This document shows, piece by piece, positions 16,571-23,921 of a DNA stretch of 64,000 nt. Origin of the DNA: Klebsiella aerogenes KCTC 2190 (GTDB lineage: Bacteria > Pseudomonadota > Gammaproteobacteria > Enterobacterales > Enterobacteriaceae). The notes beneath the pieces were generated by a model, which saw only the letters and a list, made by a program, of their open reading frames with translations, made no database searches and had not been told where the DNA came from. Where the stretch lies: positions 4,092,001 to 4,156,000 of the forward strand of contig NC_015663.1 in the NCBI RefSeq assembly GCF_000215745.1, in the 5' to 3' direction. A program made the translations under genes and the position numbers. Within the stretch, counting starts at the first letter, position 1. Every line of letters begins with the position of its first letter.

Positions 16571-17410
16571 TTATCGTTGTTCAAGCTCATCCAGTTGCTG
16601 GTATAACGTGGCGATGTCATGAATGCGCGGGCGACCGCTATCGAGAATTTCATGTAGCAAGGCGTTCGCCAGCAGGTTGATAAGACTATTGGCCGACGCG
16701 TAGCTGTCGAAAGCCGAAACGCTGTCCAGCGGAGCGCTGAGCCGCCAGCACGCCAGCGGAAACAGGCTATGCGCCTGCGGCTCGCAAATTAGCAGCTGCG
16801 GAACTCCCCGCTGTTGCAGTTGCTGCATCAGGGGACGAATAATCCGCGGCCGACGGCGAAACGCCATCACCACCACGATATCTTCTTCGCACAAATCGAC
16901 CAGCTCTTCACTTAGGCTTTGCCCCGGTTGCGGCAGCACCACCACTTGCCCACGCGCCTGAAGCAACTGCTGGCGCAAATGCAGCGCCAGCGGCCAGGAG
17001 TTTCGCATGCCAATAATGACGACGCGCCTGGCCTTGACCAGTGCGTTAATGGCTTCGGCAAACTGCCGGGCATCCAGCGCGTTTACCCACTGCGTCAGGT
17101 TTGCCATCTCTTGTTTATAATGCCGCGCCAGCAGCGTATTACCCTGCACCGCCTCGCGATGATCGGTCAACGGCATCCCGCTCTGGCGTAACGTGCGCAG
17201 CTCATCGCGCATATCGCGATACTTTTCATATCCCAGCCGTTTAAACAGACGGCTTACTGTCGCTTTTGATACCCCGCTCAGTTGGGCCAGCTCGGCGCTG
17301 TTGTAGCTAATCAGGTCATCAAAGTGGTCGACAATGAAATCCGCCACCCGCTGCTCCTGGGGTGACAACGACGCATATTGCGCCTTCAGCCGTTCATCGA
17401 GTTGTTCCAT
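16571..17410 (-). CDS. hpxU: MurR/RpiR-family transcriptional regulator HpxU
   Basis: This is a 279-residue regulator. The N-terminal HTH_6 domain (LSPQEQRVADFIVDHFDDLI, then SAELAQLSGVSKATVSRLFKRLGYE) is followed by a SIS sugar-isomerase-like effector domain (ARRVVIIGMRNSWPLALHLRQQL). RpiR proteins respond to phosphorylated sugars or small metabolites; the ligand here is probably an oxalurate-branch intermediate (inference). It is divergent from hpxWXYZ and lies upstream of hpxF in the same direction. An 11-bp motif TGAAACAAAAG occurs before both hpxU and hpxF and is a possible operator. The symbol follows the usual Klebsiella naming from memory. Confidence 0.88.
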   Translation of the reverse strand: MEQLDERLKAQYASLSPQEQRVADFIVDHFDDLISYNSAELAQLSGVSKATVSRLFKRLGYEKYRDMRDELRTLRQSGMPLTDHREAVQGNTLLARHYKQEMANLTQWVNALDARQFAEAINALVKARRVVIIGMRNSWPLALHLRQQLLQARGQVVVLPQPGQSLSEELVDLCEEDIVVVMAFRRRPRIIRPLMQQLQQRGVPQLLICEPQAHSLFPLACWRLSAPLDSVSAFDSYASANSLINLLANALLHEILDSGRPRIHDIATLYQQLDELEQR

Positions 17411-17423
17411 AGCGCCTCTGTAA

Positions 17424-17434
17424 CTTTTGTTTCA
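17424..17434 (-). promoter_or_regulatory. TGAAACAAAAG motif before hpxU (second copy before hpxF)
   Basis: This 11-bp string, on the minus strand here, recurs exactly at 16382-16392 on the plus strand, between the hpxF sigma-54 promoter and hpxF. Its TGAAAC core recurs once more in the palindrome before hpxW. It is a candidate HpxU half-operator; no data are known to me. Confidence 0.4.
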
Positions 17435-17503
17435 CTGAACTATACCGCTAACACCCTTCACAATGCATGCCACAATGAGAAAAGACAAACGACCGCCGCA
17501 TCA

Positions 17504-17521
17504 TTGAAACTTTCTTTTCAA
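17504..17521 (+). promoter_or_regulatory. Inverted repeat TTGAAA-N6-TTTCAA before hpxW
   Basis: A perfect 6-bp palindrome with a 6-nt spacer ends 2 bp before the -24 element of the hpxW sigma-54 promoter. It has the look of an RpiR-type operator and would let HpxU modulate hpxWXYZ. The binding protein is inference. Confidence 0.5.
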
Positions 17522-17523
17522 AG

Positions 17524-17539
17524 TGGAACAGCTTTTGCA
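17524..17539 (+). promoter_or_regulatory. Sigma-54 promoter of hpxWXYZ
   Basis: TGGAACAGCTTTTGCA has the GG-N10-GC geometry and the -12 TTGCA box of RpoN promoters. Transcription should start near 17550, about 38 nt before the hpxW ATG. I found no clear NtrC palindrome in the 100 bp upstream, so the activator site may lie further away. Confidence 0.82.
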
Positions 17540-17588
17540 CGGACAGCGTTTGCAGCAGTGGCTGCATGATTCGTTACGAGGATAATTT

Positions 17589-19172
17589 ATGCAGAGTCAT
17601 TTCTCGACCCAGGGGATGGCGGTCGCCCCCCATCATCTGGCTAGCCAAAGCGCGCTGTCCGTGCTGCGCGAAGGCGGAAACGCAATAGAAGCGATGGTCG
17701 CCGCCGCCGCGACCATCGCGGTGGTCTATCCGCATATGAATGGTTTAGGCGGCGATGGGTTCTGGCTGATCGTGCCGCCGCAGGGCGCTCCGATCGCCAT
17801 TGACGCCAGCGGCGCCGCTGGTTCACTGGCGACGCCGGAAGCCTATGCCGGGCTAACGCACATCCCGCATCGCGGCCCGCAATCCGCCCTGACCGTCGCT
17901 GGCACCGTTAGCGGCTGGGATGAGGCGCTGAAAGTTTCATCCTCGCTGACCGGTAAATCACTACCGCTTTCGCGTCTGTTACAGGACGCGATCGGCTATG
18001 CCGATAACGGTATTCCGGTGACCGCCTCGCAAGCCAGCGCCACCGCTGGAAAGTTAGATGAACTTCAGCGCCAGCCGGGCTTCGCTGAGACCTTTCTGGT
18101 CAATGGCCGCCCTCCGCAAAGCGGCAGCCGCTTTTGTCAGCCTGCGCTGGCCTCCACGCTAAAACGGCTGGTTGCGGAAGGGCTTGATAGTTTCTATCGC
18201 GGCTCTCTGGCGGAGCAACTGGCGGACGGCATGGCCCGTTACGGCCTGCCTATTACGCTTGACGATCTGCGCCAGCATCGCGCGCGCTGCCCGCAACCAC
18301 TGCGGTTACAGCATCAACACGGTGAGTTATGGAACCTGGCGCCGCCGACACAGGGGCTGGTATCGCTGGCCATCCTCGGCATCACTGACCGGCTGGCGAT
18401 GGAGCAGGCCGACGATGCGCAGACCATCCACCGTATCGTGGAAGCGACAAAACTGGCCTTCAGCCTGCGAGATAAACATATTACCGACCCGCTGCATCTG
18501 GACGTGGATATTCAAAGCCTGCTGTCCCCGCAGGCGTTACAACCGCTGGCGGAGAAGATCGACGACCAGCGCGCCGCGCCATGGGGCGCAGGCAAAGGCC
18601 CCGGCGATACCGTCTGGATGGGCGTGATGGACAGTAGCGGGCTGGCGGTCTCCTTTATCCAGAGTATCTACCATGAGTTTGGCAGCGGCGTGGTGCTTCC
18701 GGACAGCGGTATTGTCTGGCAAAACCGCGGTGCGTCGTTCAGCCTCGACCCGGTGCATTTGCTCGCTCTGGCGCCGGGCAAGCAACCCTTCCATACCCTT
18801 AATCCCGCCGCCGCACGCCTGAACGATGGGCGGGTGATGGTTTATGGTTCTATGGGCGGCGACGGGCAGCCGCAAACGCAGGCGGCGCTGTTCACCCGCT
18901 ATATCCTGCAGAACGTCCCGCTTCAGGAGAGTATTTCTCGTCCGCGTTGGCTGCTTGGGCGCACCTGGGGACAGACCTCGGACTCACTAAAAGTAGAAGG
19001 CCGCTTTGCGCCGCAAACCCTCGCCCGGCTCAGGGAACTGGGGCATGAGGTTGAGGTACTGGCCGACTTCAGCGAGGCCATGGGACATGCCGGGGCCATT
19101 GTCCGCCATCCTGACGGCCTGTTTGAAGGCGCGTCTGACCCGCGCAGTAACGGCGCCGCCGCTGGCTATTAG
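17589..19172 (+). CDS. hpxW: Oxamate amidohydrolase HpxW (gamma-glutamyltransferase-like Ntn hydrolase)
   Basis: This is a 527-residue precursor that hydrolyses oxamate to oxalate and ammonia, the last nitrogen-releasing step of this pathway. It has the gamma-glutamyltransferase fold: N-terminal VAPHHLASQSALSVLREGGNAIEAMVAA-type segment, GLGGDGFWL, and the self-cleavage site at GPGDTVWMGVMD, where Thr341 is the likely N-terminal nucleophile after processing. Late motifs YHEFGSGVVLP and MGGDGQPQTQ are also typical. There is no signal peptide, unlike periplasmic GGT, so it should be cytoplasmic. It is first in hpxWXYZ, 10 bp before hpxX, with an ACGAGGA Shine-Dalgarno 6 nt before the ATG. Confidence 0.93.
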   Translation: MQSHFSTQGMAVAPHHLASQSALSVLREGGNAIEAMVAAAATIAVVYPHMNGLGGDGFWLIVPPQGAPIAIDASGAAGSLATPEAYAGLTHIPHRGPQSALTVAGTVSGWDEALKVSSSLTGKSLPLSRLLQDAIGYADNGIPVTASQASATAGKLDELQRQPGFAETFLVNGRPPQSGSRFCQPALASTLKRLVAEGLDSFYRGSLAEQLADGMARYGLPITLDDLRQHRARCPQPLRLQHQHGELWNLAPPTQGLVSLAILGITDRLAMEQADDAQTIHRIVEATKLAFSLRDKHITDPLHLDVDIQSLLSPQALQPLAEKIDDQRAAPWGAGKGPGDTVWMGVMDSSGLAVSFIQSIYHEFGSGVVLPDSGIVWQNRGASFSLDPVHLLALAPGKQPFHTLNPAAARLNDGRVMVYGSMGGDGQPQTQAALFTRYILQNVPLQESISRPRWLLGRTWGQTSDSLKVEGRFAPQTLARLRELGHEVEVLADFSEAMGHAGAIVRHPDGLFEGASDPRSNGAAAGY

Positions 19173-19182
19173 GAGGAGAAGC

Positions 19183-19371
19183 ATGAAAAAAACCGAAAAA
19201 GAGTGGCGCGACTGGCTTCTTCAGATGGAACAGATCCTCGCCCTGGAACTGGATGAATCGCGCCGCGCTGAGCTGCTGGCGCAATTTCGCCGCATTGCCG
19301 ATATGGCTGAACCGCTGATGGCCTATCCGCTCGATCAGCGTCTGGAAATCGCCGGAGTGTATAAAGCATGA
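19183..19371 (+). CDS. hpxX: Small oxalurate-branch protein HpxX (DUF4089/AtzG-like)
   Basis: This is a 62-residue acidic helical protein (MKKTEKEWRDWLLQMEQILA start). The ATG at 19183 follows a strong GGAGGAG Shine-Dalgarno. Its end (AEPLMAYPLDQRLEIAGVYKA) fits the DUF4089 pattern. Homologues such as AtzG form a tight complex with the neighbouring amidase (AtzE), much as GatC does with GatA, and are needed for its stability. It overlaps hpxY by ATGA, which fits a 1:1 subunit. It has no catalytic motif of its own. Confidence 0.88.
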   Translation: MKKTEKEWRDWLLQMEQILALELDESRRAELLAQFRRIADMAEPLMAYPLDQRLEIAGVYKA

Positions 19372-20765
19372 AGCTACATAAGATGACCATTGCCGACATT
19401 CAGCAGTCGCTGAGTCGCGGTGAATTTAGCGCCAGAGAGCTGGCTCGCCAGACGCTTGATGATATTGCGCAAAGTAACCCGCGGCTCAATGCCTGGACGA
19501 CTGTCACCGGGAAACGGATGCTCGACGAAGCGGACGCCATTGATGCCCTACGGCGCACGAATCAGCCGCTGCCTGCGCTGGCAGGCATTCCCTACGCGGT
19601 CAAAAATCTGTTTGATGTCGCGGGAGAAACCACCCTCGCCGGCGCCCAACTGTTCAGCAATAACCCGCCTGCCCGCGTCGATAGCTGGGCGGTAAGTCAA
19701 ATCCAAAGCGCAGGCGGCCTGCTCAGCGGGATGCTGAATATGGACGCCTATGCTTACGGTTTTACCACGGAAAACAGCCACTATGGCGCGACGCGCAATC
19801 CGCACGATCTTAACCGCATTGCCGGCGGCTCCTCCGGCGGCTCAGCGGCGGCGGTCGCCGCCGGGCTGGTTACTTTCTCGCTCGGTAGCGACACCAATGG
19901 TTCAATCCGCGTTCCGGCATCCCTGAGCGGGATTTTTGGTCTCAAGCCAACCTTTGGCCGCCTGTCGCGTACCGGCAGCCACCCTTTTGTTCCCAGCCTC
20001 GATCATATTGGTCCGTTTGCTCGTACGGTAGAGGATTTAGCCACAGTCTACGATGTTCTGCAGGGGCGAGACGTCAACGACGGGTTTCAGGCCGAACGCG
20101 GCGTCGCCCCAGCTACGCCGCATCTGCGATATGGCCTCCAGGGGCTGCGTTGCGCGGTTTTAGGCGGCTATTTCAGCCGCTGGTGCGATGACGATGCCCG
20201 CGCGGCGGTGGCTCGCGTCGCCCGCTATCTCGAAGCCTCTGAAGAGTTTCTCTTCCCCGAGGCGGAGCTGGCGCGCGCTTCTGCTTTTATCATTAGCGCT
20301 TCTGAAGGCGGAAGCCAGTATCTGCCAGCCTTACGGCGTGAGCCGGAGCGCTTTGAACCGCACTCGCGCGAACGTCTGCTGGCGGGAGCGATGATTCCTT
20401 CCGCCTGGTACCTGCAGGCGCAGCGCTTTCGTCGCCACGCTCAGCAGCAAGTCGCGTCGCTATTCACCCATGCCGACGTGCTCATCGCCCCGGCAACACC
20501 GTGCAGCGCCACGCTTATTGGCGAGCAGACGATGGAGATCAACGGCGAGTCTTTACCGATACGCGCCAGCATGGGCATGCTTACTCAACCAATCTCCTTT
20601 ATCGGTCTGCCGGTGGTGACCGTCCCGCTACGTACCGCGACGGGGCTGCCTGTCGGGGTGCAGTTAATTGCCGCGCCGTTTAATGAACAGGCCTGTCTGC
20701 GCGCCGCCTATGCGCTGGAAGCGATGGGAATAACCGATTCCCGCCCGGTGGAGATAGCCGCATGA
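19368..20765 (+). CDS. hpxY: AtzE-family amidohydrolase HpxY (amidase-signature enzyme)
   Basis: This is a 465-residue amidase-signature protein. The Ser-cisSer-Lys triad is readable: Lys in GIPYAVKNLFDVAG, cis-Ser in GGSSGGSAAAVAAGL, and the nucleophile Ser in SDTNGSIRVPASLSGIFGLKPT. It resembles AtzE (1-carboxybiuret hydrolase) and GatA. In this operon it is expected to act on oxalurate or a product of it, with HpxX as its small partner. It overlaps hpxX and hpxZ by 4 nt on each side. The exact substrate is not settled to my knowledge. Confidence 0.9.
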   Translation: MKLHKMTIADIQQSLSRGEFSARELARQTLDDIAQSNPRLNAWTTVTGKRMLDEADAIDALRRTNQPLPALAGIPYAVKNLFDVAGETTLAGAQLFSNNPPARVDSWAVSQIQSAGGLLSGMLNMDAYAYGFTTENSHYGATRNPHDLNRIAGGSSGGSAAAVAAGLVTFSLGSDTNGSIRVPASLSGIFGLKPTFGRLSRTGSHPFVPSLDHIGPFARTVEDLATVYDVLQGRDVNDGFQAERGVAPATPHLRYGLQGLRCAVLGGYFSRWCDDDARAAVARVARYLEASEEFLFPEAELARASAFIISASEGGSQYLPALRREPERFEPHSRERLLAGAMIPSAWYLQAQRFRRHAQQQVASLFTHADVLIAPATPCSATLIGEQTMEINGESLPIRASMGMLTQPISFIGLPVVTVPLRTATGLPVGVQLIAAPFNEQACLRAAYALEAMGITDSRPVEIAA

Positions 20766-21151
20766 TCGCATCGCAAGAAATCAACCTTCCGCAAGTGGTC
20801 GCCGAAGTTACGGCGGCCTTTTATCGCTATGAACAGGCGCTGGTGAGTAACGATATCGCAGTGCTGGATGCGTTGTTCTGGCACGATACGCGCACGGTTC
20901 GCCTCGGCGCCGGGGAGAATCTTTATGGTATTGATGAGATCCGCGCCTTCCGCGCCGCGCGCCCCGCCGCAGGGCTTGCGCGGGAGTTACGCCATACGGT
21001 GATCACAACCTATGGAGAGGATTATGCGGTATGCAGTACCGAGTTCACCCGTGAAGGCAGCGAACGTATCGGCCGTCAGCAACAAACCTGGGTTCGGTTT
21101 GCCTGTGGCTGGCGTATCGTTGCCGCACAGGTTAGTTTGATGGGACATTGA
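20762..21151 (+). CDS. hpxZ: Oxalurate-branch protein HpxZ (DUF3225/AtzH-like, SnoaL fold)
   Basis: This is a 129-residue protein of the SnoaL/NTF2-like cone fold (AAFYRYEQALVSNDIAVLDALFWHDTRTVRLGAGENLYG). The homologue AtzH acts on 1,3-dicarboxyurea beside AtzE/AtzG in cyanurate breakdown, so HpxZ probably handles a carbamate or ureide by-product of HpxY. It is the last gene of hpxWXYZ and overlaps hpxY by ATGA. REP repeats follow it. Confidence 0.88.
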   Translation: MIASQEINLPQVVAEVTAAFYRYEQALVSNDIAVLDALFWHDTRTVRLGAGENLYGIDEIRAFRAARPAAGLARELRHTVITTYGEDYAVCSTEFTREGSERIGRQQQTWVRFACGWRIVAAQVSLMGH

Positions 21152-21168
21152 TGCCGTTGTTTGTCGTC

Positions 21169-21350
21169 CCCTGCTTGCGCTGCGCTTAGCAGGGCTACCA
21201 AATCGCATTGTGCTGTAGCCCCGGTAAGCGGCAGCGCCACCGGGGATTTTGAGATCGCTAGCACCAGTAGTGTCAGTCATCATGGTGAATAAATTAAAGG
21301 CAGGCCGCACGGACCGTAGGTCGGGTAAGGCGTTAGCCGCCACCCGACAA
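21169..21350. repeat. REP/BIME-type palindromic repeats
   Basis: Three REP-like units lie between the convergent hpxZ and hpxB genes. 21169-21198 is a minus-oriented copy (CCCTGC...GCAGGG then CTAC), 21215-21247 a plus-oriented copy (GTAGCCCCGGTAAG...CACCGGGG), and 21316-21349 a diverged plus copy (GTAGGTCGGGTAAGG...CACCCGAC). The head-to-head arrangement of the first two is a BIME. Such units stabilise 3' mRNA ends and bind gyrase or the REP-associated transposase in enterobacteria. Nothing else is seen in this gap. Confidence 0.85.
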
Positions 21351-21373
21351 ATAACGGCGCAATGGACCTGCCG

Positions 21374-22306
21374 CTATGGCTGGTACGGATGCACCTGCCG
21401 CCAGTGGTCGGCAATCTGCTGGCGGGTACAAATCCACACGCGCTCATGCTGCTGCACGTAATCGAGAAAACGTTGCAGAGCGCGAAAGCGTCCAGGGCGG
21501 CCCAGCAACCGGCAGTGCATGCCGATAGACATCATTTTCGGCGACGTTTCACCTTCCGCGTACAGCACATCAAAGCTGTCTTTCAGATAGGTATAAAACT
21601 GTTCAGCGGTATTAAACCCCTGAGCGGTGGCAAAGCGCATATCGTTGGCATCGAGCGTGTAAGGCACGATGAGATGCGGTTTACGTTGCCCGTCGGCGCA
21701 AGGCACCTCCGTCCAGAACGGCAAATCATCGCCATAATAGTCACTGTCGTAATCAAACCCGCCATGTTCCACCACCAGTTGCCGGGTGTTAGGGCTATCG
21801 CGCCCGGTATACCAGCCGGTGGGCGGTTTGCCAAACAGGTCGGTCAGCACCTGCACCGCTTTATGCAGATGGTCACGCTCCTGTTCAATCGCCATATGCT
21901 GATAGTGGATCCAACGCCACCCGTGGCTGACCACATCGTAGTTGGCCGCTTTGATCGCCGCGACGATATCCGGATGACGCGCCAACGCCATCGCCACGCC
22001 AAATACCGTCAGCGGTAACCCCCGCTCCTGAAAGGCATGATGGATACGCCAGAAACCCGCGCGGCTGCCATATTCATACAATGAGTCCATCGACATATGG
22101 CGATCGGGATAGCTGGCAGCGCCAATGATATCGGAGAGAAACTGTTCAGAACCCGCATCGCCGTGCAGGACGTGATTCTCGGCGCCTTCTTCGTAATTAA
22201 GCACAAACTGCACCGCGATACGCGCCTGGTTTGGCCACTGCGCGTGCGGCGGTTTTCCCGCGTAGCCGCGCAAATCGCGCGGATATAATTCTGCTGCAGG
22301 TATCAT
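21374..22306 (-). CDS. hpxB: Allantoinase HpxB (PuuE type, polysaccharide-deacetylase fold)
   Basis: This is a 310-residue enzyme that opens allantoin to allantoate. It is of the PuuE class, unrelated to the amidohydrolase AllB: YPRDLRGYAGKPPHAQWP and IAVQFVLNYEEGAENHVLHGD near the start, then YDVVSHGWRWIHYQ and HGGFDYDSDYYGDDLPF. The ATG at 22306 has an AAGGGG Shine-Dalgarno 6 nt upstream; an ATG 5 codons earlier (22321) abuts the hpxA stop and has none. PuuE enzymes act on one allantoin enantiomer and need no metal, which explains the racemase next door. It is the last gene of hpxSAB. Confidence 0.93.
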   Translation of the reverse strand: MIPAAELYPRDLRGYAGKPPHAQWPNQARIAVQFVLNYEEGAENHVLHGDAGSEQFLSDIIGAASYPDRHMSMDSLYEYGSRAGFWRIHHAFQERGLPLTVFGVAMALARHPDIVAAIKAANYDVVSHGWRWIHYQHMAIEQERDHLHKAVQVLTDLFGKPPTGWYTGRDSPNTRQLVVEHGGFDYDSDYYGDDLPFWTEVPCADGQRKPHLIVPYTLDANDMRFATAQGFNTAEQFYTYLKDSFDVLYAEGETSPKMMSIGMHCRLLGRPGRFRALQRFLDYVQQHERVWICTRQQIADHWRQVHPYQP

Positions 22307-22321
22307 CTCCCACCCCTTCAT

Positions 22322-23062
22322 TTAATCATTAAACACGGCAAATTTACCGCTAAGCGTTTTACGTTCCGGATAAGCTAAATCGCCGTGCTTGCTGGTTGTC
22401 AGGCCTAGCGACACCAGAGATTCGACCATCTTCACCGCCGCGCTGACGCCATCAATAACGGGTACCTGAAGTTCCCGGGTCAGTTGCTGCGCCAGGGTCG
22501 CCATGCCGCCGCAGCCCAGCACGATAGCGCCGCAGCCATCCTCCTGTAGCGCCTGAATACAGCGGGCGCGTACTTTTTCCTGCGCCACGCCGCTGCCATC
22601 TTCCAGCGCCAACACCGGTAGATCGATCGCATGCAGACCGGCGCAATGCTCATGGAAACCATACTGATGTAGCAGATGGCGAGCGATAATCAGCGTGCGC
22701 GGCAAGGTAGTGACCACCGAGAAGCGGGTAGCGACCAGCGTCGCCATATGCATCGCCGCTTCGGCAATACCAATAACCGGCCCCTGGGCCAGTTCACGGG
22801 CGGCAAGTAACCCCGGATCGCCAAAACAGGCGATAACGTGCCCGGAAACGCCCTGCTGCCGCCCGGCTTTAATCTGCTCCAGCACGCCGACGGCGGCGAT
22901 GGCTTCGTCAAAATGCCCTTCAATCGACGGCACGCCGTCTGGTGGACAGACCGCGACAATATCGGTTCCTGGCGACGCCGCGGCGCGGGCCGCCTCGGCG
23001 ATAGTTTGCGTCATACCGGGATCGGTATTGGGATTGATGACTTGTATACAGATGGTGGACAT
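22322..23062 (-). CDS. hpxA: Allantoin racemase HpxA
   Basis: This is a 246-residue member of the Asp/Glu/hydantoin racemase family. The two catalytic cysteines, C79 in HVIACFGDPGL and C184 in IVLGCGGM, are both present at the positions I recall for the K. pneumoniae enzyme. It interconverts (S)- and (R)-allantoin so that HpxB can consume the pool. Its start codon shares one base with the hpxS stop (TAATG), so translation is coupled. The first codons contain the string TTGTATACA (23043-23050 region), which resembles the HpxS operator core. Confidence 0.93.
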   Translation of the reverse strand: MSTICIQVINPNTDPGMTQTIAEAARAAASPGTDIVAVCPPDGVPSIEGHFDEAIAAVGVLEQIKAGRQQGVSGHVIACFGDPGLLAARELAQGPVIGIAEAAMHMATLVATRFSVVTTLPRTLIIARHLLHQYGFHEHCAGLHAIDLPVLALEDGSGVAQEKVRARCIQALQEDGCGAIVLGCGGMATLAQQLTRELQVPVIDGVSAAVKMVESLVSLGLTTSKHGDLAYPERKTLSGKFAVFND

Positions 23063-23778
23063 TACCGCTCCTTATAGCCGGCAAACAGCCGGGCGAAATC
23101 GGGGACTGACTCCCCCGTGCGGGAAAAACATAAACTGGCGACGATGTGTTCAAAGTGATGGTTGAGCGCCTCGGTCAGCGCGGTCAGCGCTTTTTCGCGT
23201 AACAGGCCGACAAGGCGCTCGTGGTCATCGCAGCGGCACCCTTGCCGCCACGGCGCGCCCCAGGCGGCAATCACCAGCGATGAGCGTTGACTGAGCCGGG
23301 TGACCATCTCCGTTAGCACCTGGTTGCCGGAAATGGCCTGTAACTGAATATGAAAATTAGCGGAATGGCGGATAGCGGCCGGGCCATCATAGGCCTCATG
23401 CGCCAGTTGCTCCTGCTGAATAATGGCTTCCAGCGCCGCCAGATGCGGAGGCTGGCAGCGTTGAAGTACATCCGGCAGATTCGCTACTTCCAGTAGCGCA
23501 CGGGTGCGGAATATTTCCCGTGCCTCGTCAACCGTCGGACTGGCGACCTGTGCACCACGTTTGGGCGTTAATGTCACCATTTGCACAGCGGCGAGTCGTT
23601 GCAGCGCTTTGCGTACTCCTGTGCGGCTGACGCCGAACACCTCCGCCAGCGCCTCTTCCGGCAATTTGCTGCCAGGCAGCAGTTGTTGCTCGACAATCGC
23701 GGTCAGCAAGGCCTCGTAGATAGACTCATCCTTGTCATGCAGTCCGGCTGCGGCCTGCAGCGGATTTTCATTGCCCAT
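23062..23778 (-). CDS. hpxS: GntR-family (FadR/FCD) regulator HpxS
   Basis: This is a 238-residue regulator. The winged helix at about 20-85 reads ESIYEALLTAIVEQQLLPGSKLPE, then EALAEVFGVSRTGVRKALQRLAAVQMV, followed by an all-helical FCD ligand domain. It heads the hpxSAB operon and is published as sensing allantoin, repressing without it and activating with it together with NAC. Two GTATAC-centred sites and a NAC box lie upstream at 23811-23842. It is divergent from hpxC. Confidence 0.93.
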   Translation of the reverse strand: MGNENPLQAAAGLHDKDESIYEALLTAIVEQQLLPGSKLPEEALAEVFGVSRTGVRKALQRLAAVQMVTLTPKRGAQVASPTVDEAREIFRTRALLEVANLPDVLQRCQPPHLAALEAIIQQEQLAHEAYDGPAAIRHSANFHIQLQAISGNQVLTEMVTRLSQRSSLVIAAWGAPWRQGCRCDDHERLVGLLREKALTALTEALNHHFEHIVASLCFSRTGESVPDFARLFAGYKER

Positions 23779-23810
23779 TGGTCTACTCCACTTTCCATTT
23801 TGATATCAAA

Positions 23811-23842
23811 TCGTATACATAAAATAAATATTTTGTATACAA
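23811..23842 (-). promoter_or_regulatory. HpxS operators S1 and S2 with an interposed NAC site (hpxSAB promoter)
   Basis: TCGTATACAT (23811-23820) and TTGTATACAA (23833-23842) are palindromic GTATAC-centred sites spaced 22 bp apart, two helical turns. ATA-AATATT-TTGTAT (23824-23838) fits the NAC consensus ATA-N6-TNGTAT exactly, lying between the two and overlapping the second. This is the arrangement published for K. pneumoniae hpxSAB, with S1 over the -10 and S2 over the -35. TTGTAT as -35 and TATACG as -10 (minus strand) are plausible, 19 bp apart. Confidence 0.85.
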
Positions 23843-23854
23843 GATTAACCATTC

Positions 23855-23870
23855 TGGCCTGAATCCTGCA
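23855..23870 (+). promoter_or_regulatory. Possible sigma-54 promoter of hpxC
   Basis: TGGCCTGAATCCTGCA keeps the GG-N10-GC spacing and a TGCA -12 end, but the -24 box is TGGCCT rather than TGGCAC. It lies 51 bp before the hpxC ATG. No NtrC palindrome was found nearby, so this is only a candidate. Confidence 0.45.
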
Positions 23871-23921
23871 ACGCCTTCCGCTATCAACGGCACAACGTTT
23901 GTCTTCAGAGGAGCAGGATCC

